Below are positions 39,183 through 47,607 of a stretch of DNA of 62,714 nucleotides, piece after piece (the first letter of the stretch is position 1; the number at the start of each line of letters is the position of its first letter). Source of the DNA: Acidobacteriota bacterium (GTDB lineage Bacteria > Acidobacteriota > Terriglobia > Terriglobales > SCQP01); assembly GCA_021826505.1 (NCBI GenBank), contig JAKAZV010000004.1, positions 1 through 62,714 on the forward strand. The letters are read 5' to 3'. The notes beneath the pieces were generated by a model that did no database searches, was not told the origin of the DNA, and saw only the letters and a list, made by a program, of their open reading frames with translations. The position numbers were made by a program, and so were the translations under genes.

Positions 39183-40187
39183 ATGACGCAGCCTCAGCTA
39201 GCCGAACCCGCCGCGCCGCCCGCCAGCGGCTGGGAATTGGTGCGTCCGGGCCTGGGCGCGGTGGAGCGGCAACTGGAGCGGGAAGGCATGGGCCATGCCG
39301 AGGCGTTGGCCGCCATCGCCAACGAATTGCGCCAGGCGGGCGGCAAGCGCCTGCGGCCGGCGCTGCTGCTATTGGCCGCCGGCGCCTGCGGCGCGCCGGA
39401 CAGCGAACAGGCGGTGCGGCTGGGCGCCATCATCGAGATGCTGCATGCCGCCACGCTGGTGCATGACGATATTCTCGATGGCGCCGGCCTGCGCCGCGGC
39501 CAGCCGTCAGCGCCGGCACGCTGGGGCGCGCAAAACGCGGTGCTGGCGGGTGACTGGCTGTACATGCGCGCCTTCGAGCGCGCGCTGGCCGAGCGCGACC
39601 TGGAAATTCTGGAGCTGCTGATTTCGCTGACCCGCGGCATGGTGGAGGGCGAACTGCTGCAGTTGGAACTGGTGGGGCGCCTGGTCGCGCCCGAGCAGCA
39701 TCGCGAGCTGATCGAGCGCAAAACCGCGCGCCTGTTCGCAGTCGCGGCGCAATTAGGCGCCATGGCCGCGCGCGCATCCATCGCCTGGCAACTGGCATTG
39801 GCCAGCTTTGGCCATCATCTCGGCATGGCCTTTCAGATGGTGGACGATCTGCTCGACTTTACCGCGCGTCCGGAAGTGCTGGGCAAGCCCGCGGGGCTCG
39901 ATATCTTCAGCGGAAAAATGACGCTGGCCGCGATCTATGCCCATGCCGAGAGCAATGAAGCCGAGCGTGGATATTGGCGGGACCTGCTGCGCCCGGCATC
40001 GGAAAAGCCGCACAATCTGACGGAGGTGCGCGCCTTGCTAGAGCGCCGGCAAGGGCTGGCGCGAGCCCGCGCGGAAGCCGCGGCGGAAGCGGAAAAAGCC
40101 GCAGAGCAACTGCGACTGCTGCCGGATTCAGCGTATCGCCGGGCGCTTGAGCGGTTACCCGCCTGGGTACTGGCCCGACAAGCTTAA
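39183..40187 (+). CDS. Long-chain polyprenyl diphosphate synthase (trans)
   Basis: The 334-residue product is an all-trans prenyltransferase with the first Asp-rich motif LVHDDILDGAGLRRGQPS and the second FQMVDDLLDF, plus GGKRLRPALLLL near the N terminus. These enzymes extend farnesyl diphosphate with isopentenyl diphosphate. Its length fits those that make the C35-C50 side chains of menaquinone or ubiquinone (HepS/IspB). Chain length cannot be read reliably. It uses the isoprenoid units supplied by the dxr/ispG pathway. Confidence 0.9.
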   Translation: MTQPQLAEPAAPPASGWELVRPGLGAVERQLEREGMGHAEALAAIANELRQAGGKRLRPALLLLAAGACGAPDSEQAVRLGAIIEMLHAATLVHDDILDGAGLRRGQPSAPARWGAQNAVLAGDWLYMRAFERALAERDLEILELLISLTRGMVEGELLQLELVGRLVAPEQHRELIERKTARLFAVAAQLGAMAARASIAWQLALASFGHHLGMAFQMVDDLLDFTARPEVLGKPAGLDIFSGKMTLAAIYAHAESNEAERGYWRDLLRPASEKPHNLTEVRALLERRQGLARARAEAAAEAEKAAEQLRLLPDSAYRRALERLPAWVLARQA

Positions 40188-40195
40188 AAAAGATT

Positions 40196-40226
40196 ACGCT
40201 CAGGGATAAGCGTCGCAGAGCGGCGT
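40196..40226. repeat. Dispersed intergenic repeat, copy F (left end only)
   Basis: The sequence ACGCTCAGGGATAAGC followed by GTCGCAGAGCGGCGT matches the first 31 bp of copies B and E, after an A-rich stretch. Nothing of the centre or right terminus follows. It lies between the prenyl synthase stop and the CYTH gene. Confidence 0.7.
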
Positions 40227-40261
40227 GCCACCGCTAAACGACCCTTTACGTCCGCCTTCCC

Positions 40262-40798
40262 ATGCCGCGCAGCCATCTGGAAAACGAAATCAAGCTGGCC
40301 ATTTTGCAACCTGCCCGGCTGCGGCAGCGGCTGCGCGCGCTGGGTTATGAAATCAAATCGCCGCGACGACGGGAGTTGAACTGGATCTATGATGATGCGG
40401 CGGGACATTGGAGCCGCCAGGGCCGCTTGCTGCGTCTGCGCCATTATGGCGGCCGCTGGCTGCTGACCGCTAAAGGCCCGCTTCTGCCCGGGGCGCATAA
40501 AACCCGGCGCGAAGCGCAGATGGAATTGCCGGAGGGCCGGTCATTTCGGGCATTGGCCGAAACCCTCGGTTTAAAGGCGGTGATCCGCTATGAAAAATAC
40601 CGCGCCCTCTGGCGCCATCCCCGGATCGCGGGTGAAATCGCCTGGGACGAGACCGCGGCCGGAGATTTTCTGGAATTAGAGGGCACGCCGTCATGGGTCA
40701 ACCGAACTGCCCGCGCCCTCGGCTATACGCCGGGCGATTACATTGGAAAAAGTTACCTTGAATTGCTGCATGCCACGGTTAAGACATCGCCAGAATGA
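40262..40798 (+). CDS. CYTH domain protein (CyaB/thiamine-triphosphatase superfamily)
   Basis: The 178-residue product starts with the CYTH signature ExExK (ENEIK, residues 7-11). It continues with basic strand residues typical of the triphosphate tunnel fold: RLRHYGGRWLLTAKGP, REAQMEL, RYEKYRALW and a late acidic pair in FLELEG. Members hydrolyse inorganic or organic triphosphates, and some are class IV adenylate cyclases. The substrate cannot be told here. A short repeat remnant is upstream. Confidence 0.85.
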   Translation: MPRSHLENEIKLAILQPARLRQRLRALGYEIKSPRRRELNWIYDDAAGHWSRQGRLLRLRHYGGRWLLTAKGPLLPGAHKTRREAQMELPEGRSFRALAETLGLKAVIRYEKYRALWRHPRIAGEIAWDETAAGDFLELEGTPSWVNRTARALGYTPGDYIGKSYLELLHATVKTSPE

Positions 40799-40840
40799 AA
40801 GCGCTTCAGGCATAATTGCGGCAGACATGGTGTCCCTATC

Positions 40841-41428
40841 ATGAGTTCGATCAACCGAGCCGCGGGCGAGATTCATTGCAAGCTGGTTTATTACGGTCCC
40901 GGTCTGGGCGGGAAGACCAGCAACCTGCAGTATCTCTACAGCCAACTGCCGCCGGAACGGCGCAGCCAGATGATTTCCCTGGCCACGGAGGGCGATCGCA
41001 CCCTGTTTTTCGATTTTCTGCCCCTGGAACTGGGCCAGGTGCGCGGCTTTCGCACCCGCCTGCATTTGTACACCGTGCCCGGCCAGGTGTTTTATAAATC
41101 CAGCCGGCTGATGATCCTGCGCAATACCGACGGCATCTGCTTTGTCGCCGACAGCCAGCCCGAGCGCCAGGAGGCCAATCTGGAGGCGCTGGCCGATCTC
41201 GAATCCAACCTGAGCGAATTGGGGCAAAAGCTGGCCGATCTGCCCTACGTGCTGCAGTTGAATAAACGCGATCTACCCACGGCCTTGCCTGTGGAAGAGC
41301 TGACGGCGAATTTGCGCCGCGGCCAGGAACCGGTGATCTCCGCCTGCGCCGCTAACGGCGAAGGGGTGGCGGAGACGCTGCAGGAGTTGGCCCGGAGGGT
41401 GCTGGCGCGGCTGGCCGCAACAGGGTAA
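40841..41428 (+). CDS. MglA-like Ras-family GTPase
   Basis: The 195-residue product is closely like MglA, the small GTPase that sets cell polarity and gliding or twitching motility in Myxococcus. It starts SSINRAAGEIHCKLVYYGPG, has the P-loop YYGPGLGGKTSNLQY, the TVPGQVFY switch II segment without the usual Asp, and NKRD for guanine recognition. No mglB (roadblock) gene is adjacent. It lies 70 bp upstream of the acyl cluster on the same strand; whether the two are functionally linked is not known. Confidence 0.9.
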   Translation: MSSINRAAGEIHCKLVYYGPGLGGKTSNLQYLYSQLPPERRSQMISLATEGDRTLFFDFLPLELGQVRGFRTRLHLYTVPGQVFYKSSRLMILRNTDGICFVADSQPERQEANLEALADLESNLSELGQKLADLPYVLQLNKRDLPTALPVEELTANLRRGQEPVISACAANGEGVAETLQELARRVLARLAATG

Positions 41429-41499
41429 TTACTGACAGGGCCTGTCACTCAGCCAGTGCGTCATCCTGAGCATTCTCATACTCGAACCTTCTCGCGATT

Positions 41500-42867
41500 A
41501 TGTTTGAGCAATTTCCGACCCTGATTGAAAACCTGCTGCTGGGCCGCAGCATCGAGCGCCGGCTGCGCTTTGCGCGCCGGGTGCCGCGCTGGCTGATCGA
41601 AAAAATCCAAATTGCCGAGTTCCAGGAAACGCTGGCCCGGGTGAATCGCCATTCCAGCTTTTACCGCGAGCGCTTTCAGGCGGCGGGCCTGAACCCGGCG
41701 CGGCTGCAGAAACCTGCCGACTTAGGCGATTTTTACACCACCGCCGACGACCTGCGCGCCCAGCCGACGGAGGCCTTTGTCTGCGCACCGCCCCAGATGG
41801 GATTTGAAACCACCGGCACCACGGCCCGCAACAAGCGCCTGTATTTTTCCAATGAAGAGGTGCATGACATTGGCTTTGAGGGGGCCACGGGGCTGTGGAA
41901 CCTGGGCCTGAGACCGGACGACCGCGTGGTGGACGCTTTCGATTACGCCTTCTGGAACGCCGGGGTTACGCTGCTGCATTCGCTCAACGCCATCGGCTGT
42001 TTTCACGTTATCGCCAGCAAGCTGCCGCCGGAAGATTTTTACGAACGCATCCGCGATTACCAATTCAACGTGCTCATCGTGGATACCGCCTGGCTGGTGG
42101 CCTTTACCGAAGTGGCCGAACGGCGCGGAGTCTGGCCGGTGAAGTTCATCCTTTCCGGCAGCGAAAATCTCAGCCCGGCGACTCGCGCCTGGGCGCAGCG
42201 CGTCTGGAACGCGCCCGTCTATCAGGCCTACGGGCAGACCGAATCGCTCGGCGCCACCGGCATCGAATGCCCGGCGCAAAAAGGCTACCACCTGAACGAA
42301 TTCAACTTTATTTTCGAGCTGCGCGACCCCAATCCGGAAGGCTACGGCGAGCTGGTTTATACCACGCTGGTGCGCAAGGTGATGCCGCTGGTGCGCTACC
42401 GCAGCAACGACATTACCCGATTTGTGGATGAGCCCTGCGGCTGCCCGCTCTCGTGCATGCGCCGCATCGACAAGATCGCCGGCCGCGCCGATGAGATCGT
42501 CTCGTGCGGCATGGGCATGATCAGCCCCTGGATTTTCGAAACCTGGCTGGGCGAGGTGGCCGGCCTGGCCGATGACTGGCAAATCGCGGTCACCAGCCAG
42601 GGGCCGCGCGACCGCATCGAGCTGCGGCTGGAACTCAGCGAAAATACGCCACGGCCGCCCCGCGAGATTGAAGCCGCATTGACGGAAAAGCTGGAGCGGC
42701 ACTTTCCTTATTACTTTAAAAATTGGAAGATGGGCATGTACGAGATCGGTTTCCGCTTTTTGCCGCGCGGCGAATTGCGGCCCGGAGGGCCCCGGCGCAA
42801 ACTACGCCGCGTGACGGACGAGCGCGTGCCGGAAGCGGCACGTTCGGCTGTGGCCGGCAGGCCGTAA
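41500..42867 (+). CDS. PaaK-like AMP-forming acyl/aryl ligase, paralogue 1
   Basis: The 455-residue product is an adenylate-forming enzyme of the phenylacetate-CoA ligase (PaaK/CapK) type. The Thr/Gly-rich phosphate loop reads GFETTGTTARNKRLYFSN. AYGQTESLGATGIECP gives the A5-like motif, and VRYRSNDITRF with RIDKIAGRADEIVSCG gives the hinge region. It shares many unusual stretches with the paralogue at 51900, such as FDYAFWNAG. It should activate a carboxylic acid as an adenylate and pass it to CoA or a carrier protein. With four ketosynthase-like genes downstream it may load the starter or tailor the product. It precedes the inositol-phosphate synthase gene by 185 bp. Confidence 0.8.
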   Translation: MFEQFPTLIENLLLGRSIERRLRFARRVPRWLIEKIQIAEFQETLARVNRHSSFYRERFQAAGLNPARLQKPADLGDFYTTADDLRAQPTEAFVCAPPQMGFETTGTTARNKRLYFSNEEVHDIGFEGATGLWNLGLRPDDRVVDAFDYAFWNAGVTLLHSLNAIGCFHVIASKLPPEDFYERIRDYQFNVLIVDTAWLVAFTEVAERRGVWPVKFILSGSENLSPATRAWAQRVWNAPVYQAYGQTESLGATGIECPAQKGYHLNEFNFIFELRDPNPEGYGELVYTTLVRKVMPLVRYRSNDITRFVDEPCGCPLSCMRRIDKIAGRADEIVSCGMGMISPWIFETWLGEVAGLADDWQIAVTSQGPRDRIELRLELSENTPRPPREIEAALTEKLERHFPYYFKNWKMGMYEIGFRFLPRGELRPGGPRRKLRRVTDERVPEAARSAVAGRP

Positions 42868-43052
42868 TCCGGCGAGGGGGCTCGCAATATACCGCAAAAG
42901 CCGCGATTTTACCTGCGCCGCGCAAGCATTACCCAGGGATGGAACCGATTTGAGCGCTTGCACTTCCGCTTGCTTCATGAGAACTCTCTAATGGTCTTCT
43001 AACCGGCAGTTAATGCCATTTCAGCAATAATTTTATTTTCAGGAGAGGATCC

Positions 43053-44342
43053 ATGCCAACCACGCAGTCTGCACGGACCGATACGCCCGGGAAACTGGGC
43101 ATTTTAATGGCCGGAATGGGCGCCATTGCCTCCACCCTGGTGGCGGGCGTGGAAGCCGTGCGCATGGGCACCGGGCGGCCGCTGGGCTCGCTGACCCAAC
43201 TGGCCCTGGCGCCGGGCGCCACGACGCGCAATCCGCAAAAGCTCTATGAATATCTGAACCTGAACCGCATTCAGGATCTGGTCTTTGGCGGCTGGGACAT
43301 TACTCCCGGCACCGTGTTTGACTCCGCCACCCGGGCTGAAGTGCTGGATCCGGCGCTGCTGGAGCGCTTGCGCCCCGGCCTGGAAGCGGTCGAGCCGATG
43401 CCCGGCATTCACGATCCCCGCTATCTGCGCCGCGCCGAAGGCAAGCGGCTCAAGCCCGAGAGCAATAAATACGCCCAGGCCGAGGCGCTGCGCGCCGACA
43501 TTCGCGCCTTTAAAAAACAGCACCGGCTGGAGCAAGTGGTGGTGATGTGGTGCGGCTCGACGGAAGTTTTTCTCACTCCCGGCCCCGCCCATCAGGGAAT
43601 CGGCATTTTCGAGACCGCGATGAAGGAAAACGAGGCCAGCATCGCGCCCAGCATGATTTATGCCTATGCGGCGCTGCGGGAAAACTGCGGCTTCGTCAAC
43701 GCCACGCCCACGCTCAGCGTGGATCTGCCGGTGATGCTGGAGCTGGCGGCCGAGCATCATGCCCCGGTGAGCGGCAAAGATCTGAAAACCGGGCAGACCT
43801 GGCTAAAGACGGTGCTGGCGCCGGGCATCAAGCAGCGGATGCTGGGTTTGAACGGCTGGTTTTCGATGAACATTCTGGGCAATCAGGATGGCGCGGTGCT
43901 AGACGATCCGGCCGCGTTCCGCAGCAAGGAAGAATCCAAGCTTTCGGCCCTGAACCATATTCTGCAGCCGGAGCTCTATCCCGAGCTTTACGGCCAGATG
44001 TCGCATCAGGTCAAGATCAATTACTATCCTCCCCGCGGCGACAACAAGGAAAGCTGGGACACCATAGACATACTGGGCTGGCTCGGATATCCGATGCAGA
44101 TCAAATTGAATTTCCTCTGCCGCGACAGCATTCTGGCCGCGCCGCTGCTGCTGGATCTGGCGCTGCTGACCGCCGCGGCGCAACGCGCCGGCTGGTCGGG
44201 CGTGCAGGAATGGCTGGCCTTTTTCTTCAAGAGCCCGCAAGTGCGGCAAGGGCAGCCCGAGCATGATCTTTCCGCGCAATATCAAAAGCTGACAGCGGCC
44301 TGGCGCGCGCTGGCTGAAGCGGCGGTGCCGGTGAGCCGATAA
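43053..44342 (+). CDS. ino1: myo-inositol-1-phosphate synthase
   Basis: The 429-residue product is an NAD-dependent isomerising cyclase that makes 1D-myo-inositol 3-phosphate from glucose 6-phosphate. Family motifs are ILMAGMGAIASTLVAGVEA (NAD site), SGKDLKTGQTWLKTV, GWFSMNILGNQDG, SKEESK and INYYPPRGDNKESWD. The start ATG is preceded by AGGAGAGG. Bacterial copies support inositol lipids, mycothiol or inositol solutes. Here it heads a run of fatty-acid-synthase-like genes, which suggests a lipid head group. No CDP-alcohol phosphotransferase or inositol monophosphatase is seen beside it. Confidence 0.92.
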   Translation: MPTTQSARTDTPGKLGILMAGMGAIASTLVAGVEAVRMGTGRPLGSLTQLALAPGATTRNPQKLYEYLNLNRIQDLVFGGWDITPGTVFDSATRAEVLDPALLERLRPGLEAVEPMPGIHDPRYLRRAEGKRLKPESNKYAQAEALRADIRAFKKQHRLEQVVVMWCGSTEVFLTPGPAHQGIGIFETAMKENEASIAPSMIYAYAALRENCGFVNATPTLSVDLPVMLELAAEHHAPVSGKDLKTGQTWLKTVLAPGIKQRMLGLNGWFSMNILGNQDGAVLDDPAAFRSKEESKLSALNHILQPELYPELYGQMSHQVKINYYPPRGDNKESWDTIDILGWLGYPMQIKLNFLCRDSILAAPLLLDLALLTAAAQRAGWSGVQEWLAFFFKSPQVRQGQPEHDLSAQYQKLTAAWRALAEAAVPVSR

Positions 44343-44412
44343 TATTCCCGGCCAATCCTAACCGGCCCTGAGGCGCCTGGCGCCGCGGGCAAACCTTGCC
44401 TGGACTGAAAAC

Positions 44413-45183
44413 ATGAATACTCCCCCCTTGCAGGACCGCATTGCCATCATTACCGGCGCGGCCCGCGGCATTGGCCGCGGCATCGCGCTGGAACTGGCCC
44501 GGCAAGGCGCCATTCCGGTCATTAATTACGTCACCAGCGGCGAGGCCGCGCGCGAGCTGGCGGCCGAGATTGCCGCCGCCGGCGGCCGGGCCGAACTCTG
44601 CGCCGCCGACGCGGCCGCGCCGGAGGGCATTCAGACGCTGATGAGCTTCGTCAAGGAAAAGTTTGGCGGGCTCGATATATTCATCGCCAACGCGATTGAC
44701 GTCGCCTCCTCGGGACCGGTGCTGCGCGCCCGCGGCGACGCCTGGGAAGCCACGGTGAATAAAAATGTCACCGCCCTGCTGCTGGCGGCGCAAAAAGCCG
44801 CGCCCCTGATGCAGGGCCGGCCGGGCAAAATTCTGGCCATTTCCAGCCTGGGTTCCTCACTCACCATCCCCAATTACGGCGCGGTGGGCGTGACCAAGGC
44901 GGCAACCGAAGCGCTGGTGCGCTATCTGGCGGTGGAGTTAGGGCCCAAGGGCATCAACGTCAACGCGCTATCGGCCGGACCCATTGATACCGACGCGCTC
45001 AAGCTCTATCCCAATTACACCCAGATGAAACAATCGGCGGAAACCACCACCCCGGCGCGGCGCCTGGGCGTACCCGCCGATCTGGCGCCCGTGGCGGCGT
45101 TTCTCTGTTCCGATGCCGCGCAATGGATCCACGGGCAAACCCTGGTTGCCGATGGCGGCCTGTCTTTGTTAACCGTGCGCTGA
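44413..45183 (+). CDS. FabL-like enoyl-ACP reductase (SDR family)
   Basis: The 256-residue short-chain dehydrogenase has TGAARGIGRGIALELA for NAD(P). Its active-site spacing is Y-x6-K (NYGAVGVTKAATEALVRYLA), as in the enoyl-ACP reductases FabI and FabL rather than the Y-x3-K of ketoreductases. The segment NVNALSAGPIDTDALKLYPN and the C-terminal GQTLVADGGLSLL closely resemble Bacillus FabL. It would reduce the enoyl intermediate, so the chain made by this cluster may be saturated. A separate FabG is encoded at 48901. Confidence 0.83.
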   Translation: MNTPPLQDRIAIITGAARGIGRGIALELARQGAIPVINYVTSGEAARELAAEIAAAGGRAELCAADAAAPEGIQTLMSFVKEKFGGLDIFIANAIDVASSGPVLRARGDAWEATVNKNVTALLLAAQKAAPLMQGRPGKILAISSLGSSLTIPNYGAVGVTKAATEALVRYLAVELGPKGINVNALSAGPIDTDALKLYPNYTQMKQSAETTTPARRLGVPADLAPVAAFLCSDAAQWIHGQTLVADGGLSLLTVR

Positions 45184-45247
45184 AGCAAGCCGGCCCTTCA
45201 CCCGGGCGGCCGGAAGCGGATCAATTTTATTTTTGAGGAGACCGTTC

Positions 45248-45730
45248 ATGAGTCAAGCCAACTCGAATATCGAAGAAGTTTCGCATATACGCCAGATCGC
45301 CGATTTGGTGCTGGCGACCCGGCACGATGAAGTGCTGCTGAAGGTGCGTGAGGCCATCGCTGAAGTGCTCGGCTGCGATCTGGACAAGGTCGGGCCCAAT
45401 GCGAGCCTGATGAAAGACCTCAACGCCGAGTCGCTGGATTTTCTGGATCTGCTCTTTCGCCTGGAAGCCGCTTTTGGCGTGAAGATCCCGCGCGGCGGCA
45501 TTCAGCGCGCCACCCAGGGCTCGCTCACCGAGGCCGAGTTCCAGCAGAACGGCATCCTCACCGAAGCCGCGCTGGAGCGGCTGCGCATTCTGATGCCGGA
45601 AGTGGATCCGGCGCGCCTTCAGCCCGGCCTGCCGGCGCGGGAAATACCCGCTCTGTTCACCACCGAAACCTTTGTCCGCCTGGTGGCCTGGCGGCTGGGG
45701 GAAACCGCGGCCGAAGCCGCCAAAAGCTGA
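45248..45730 (+). CDS. Long acyl carrier protein
   Basis: The 160-residue product contains an acyl-carrier domain with the phosphopantetheine Ser in LMKDLNAESLDFLDLLFRLE (Ser62). This domain is flanked by about 25 extra N-terminal residues and a C-terminal extension of about 65 residues with no known domain. ACPs of primary fatty-acid synthesis are near 80 residues, so this one is dedicated to the cluster. GAGGAG at 8 nt before ATG 45248 fixes the start. It sits between the enoyl reductase and the dehydratase. Confidence 0.9.
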   Translation: MSQANSNIEEVSHIRQIADLVLATRHDEVLLKVREAIAEVLGCDLDKVGPNASLMKDLNAESLDFLDLLFRLEAAFGVKIPRGGIQRATQGSLTEAEFQQNGILTEAALERLRILMPEVDPARLQPGLPAREIPALFTTETFVRLVAWRLGETAAEAAKS

Positions 45731-45775
45731 GCCGCAAACCGCGTAACCGCACATCCACAGGGCAGCCTGATCCTT

Positions 45776-46303
45776 ATGCGTTATCTGATGCTCGACCGCA
45801 TCCTGGAGATCGAAGCCGGCCGCTTCGCCGTGGGCCTCAAGTCGCCGGCACTGAGCGAAGACTACTTCGCCGATCACTTTCCCGGCTTTCCCGTGGTGCC
45901 GGGGGTATTGCTGGTCGAGGCCATGGCGCAACTTTCCGGCCGGCTGATCTCCTACACGCTGTGGGTGGAGTCGCGGCGGCAGGCACTGCCAGTGCTGCTG
46001 ACGGTGCAAAATGCGCGGTTCAAGCATTTTGTGCGCCCGGGCGATCGCATTGAGCTGCGCAGCGAATTGCTCGGAATCTCGGATGGCGCCGCCCGCTGCA
46101 AGGCCAGCGCCCGGGTGGGCGAGCGGGTCGCGGCCACGGCCGAAATGATGCTCGGCTTTGACAGCGAAGGCGACAGCAACGTGATTCCCGCCGCCGCGCG
46201 CGCCACGCTCGACCGCTGGGCAGCGGAGGTGAACCGCATTCTGCTCACCGATGCCAAACTTACGCCGGCGCCGCCGCCGGGCGAAACCTATCCCGCCCTA
46301 TGA
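45776..46303 (+). CDS. FabZ-like 3-hydroxyacyl-ACP dehydratase
   Basis: The 175-residue hot-dog-fold protein has catalytic His34 in DHFPGFPVVPGV and Glu48 in LLVEAMAQLSG, the same 14-residue spacing as in FabZ. The start RYLMLDRILEIEAGRF matches family N termini. About 30 residues are added at the C terminus. It would dehydrate the beta-hydroxyacyl chain. The TGA overlaps the next ketosynthase start (ATGA at 46300-46303), so the two are coupled. Confidence 0.9.
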   Translation: MRYLMLDRILEIEAGRFAVGLKSPALSEDYFADHFPGFPVVPGVLLVEAMAQLSGRLISYTLWVESRRQALPVLLTVQNARFKHFVRPGDRIELRSELLGISDGAARCKASARVGERVAATAEMMLGFDSEGDSNVIPAAARATLDRWAAEVNRILLTDAKLTPAPPPGETYPAL

Positions 46304-47607
46304 ACGCCAATGGATATCACGGCCGCCGGGTAGTGGTGACGGGCATGGGCGCCGTCACGCCGATTGGCCACAGCGTGGCCGAGACGTGGCAGGGGCTGCG
46401 CGCCGGCGTGTGCGGTGTTGGCCCCATCACCGTTTTTGACGCACGCAGCTTTGAAACCCGCATTGCCGCCGAAGTCAAGAATTTCGATTTTGCCCGGTTG
46501 CGCGCCAGCCGCGAAATTGCCGAAACCCTGGACCGCAAAAACAGTTTCGGCTATGCCGCCGCGCTCGAAGCCATGCGGGACGCCGGCCTGCTCAAGCCCG
46601 ATGACGAGCCCGCGCTGGAGCCGAGCGAAGCCGGCCGGCTGGGGATATCGCTGGGCACCGAAGGCCGCCGCGACAGCCTGCTGCCGGAATTGGCGCACCG
46701 CAAACTGCTGCCCGCGGACCCGGCCGCACGGCAAGCCGTGCTGGCCCAGGTGCCGCGTTCGGAATATCTGCGCTATTCGCCTTACGGGCTGGAGTTTGCC
46801 CTGGCGCATACCTTCGATGCGCGCGGCCCCATCACGACCATTTCCACCGCCTGCACCTCCAGTTCGCAGGCGCTGGGGTATGCGCTGGAAAAAATCCGCA
46901 CCGGCGAAGCCGATCTCATGCTGGCCGGCGGCGCGGAAAGCCTGATGGAACCCACGCAGGTGGCGGGCTTCATTTTGCTGGGCGCGCTGTCGAAGCGCAA
47001 TGACGATCCCCAGCACGCCTGCCGGCCCTTTGATGCCGAGCGCGACGGCTTCATTCTCGCCGAAGGCGCCGCCATGCTGGTGCTGGAAGACGCCTGGCAT
47101 GCCTATCGCCGGGGCGCCCGGGTTTATGCCGAAATTGCCGGCTTCGGCACCTCGATCAATGCCTACCGCATCACCGATTCGCCGCCCGATGGCCAGGGAC
47201 CGCTGCTGGCCATGCAGGCGGCGCTGGCCGACGCGCGGCTGCGGCCCGAACAGGTTGACTACATCAATGCCCATGGCACGTCCACCATGCAGAATGACGC
47301 CAGCGAGACGCGCGCCATTCAGCGCTGTTTTGGCGAACGCTGGCGCTCGATTCCGGTCAGCTCAACCAAGTCCATGACCGGACACATGGTGAATGCCGCC
47401 GGCGCGATCGAGGCCATTATTTCGGTGCAGGCGATTCGCGAAGGCTATATTCCCCCCACTCTGAATTACGAGCATCCCGACCCGGCCTGCGATCTCGATT
47501 GCGTGCCGAATCAGGGCCGCGAGGCGCGGGTGCGCACGGTGCTTTCCAATTCATTTGGCTTCGGCGGCTCCAATGGAAGCGTGGTGATTCGTGAATATGT
47601 CGCCTGA
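46300..47607 (+). CDS. Beta-ketoacyl-ACP synthase (KAS II type), catalytically intact, KS1
   Basis: The 435-residue thiolase-fold protein has the complete triad: Cys185 in STACTSSSQAL, His325 in INAHGTSTMQND and His362 in STKSMTGHMVNAAGA. It should extend ACP-bound chains with malonyl-ACP. Compared with FabF the N-terminal half carries an insertion around residues 105-150 (RRDSLLPELAHRKLLPADPA) that could shape the chain pocket. It is the first of four ketosynthase-fold genes and overlaps the second by 11-17 bp, so KS1 and KS2 may form a pair. Confidence 0.92.
   Translation: MNANGYHGRRVVVTGMGAVTPIGHSVAETWQGLRAGVCGVGPITVFDARSFETRIAAEVKNFDFARLRASREIAETLDRKNSFGYAAALEAMRDAGLLKPDDEPALEPSEAGRLGISLGTEGRRDSLLPELAHRKLLPADPAARQAVLAQVPRSEYLRYSPYGLEFALAHTFDARGPITTISTACTSSSQALGYALEKIRTGEADLMLAGGAESLMEPTQVAGFILLGALSKRNDDPQHACRPFDAERDGFILAEGAAMLVLEDAWHAYRRGARVYAEIAGFGTSINAYRITDSPPDGQGPLLAMQAALADARLRPEQVDYINAHGTSTMQNDASETRAIQRCFGERWRSIPVSSTKSMTGHMVNAAGAIEAIISVQAIREGYIPPTLNYEHPDPACDLDCVPNQGREARVRTVLSNSFGFGGSNGSVVIREYVA

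Noticed and set aside
44413-45183. Calling the first SDR of the acyl cluster a second FabG
   Set aside because: The active-site spacing is Y-x6-K and the C terminus resembles FabL, so enoyl reduction is the better assignment.
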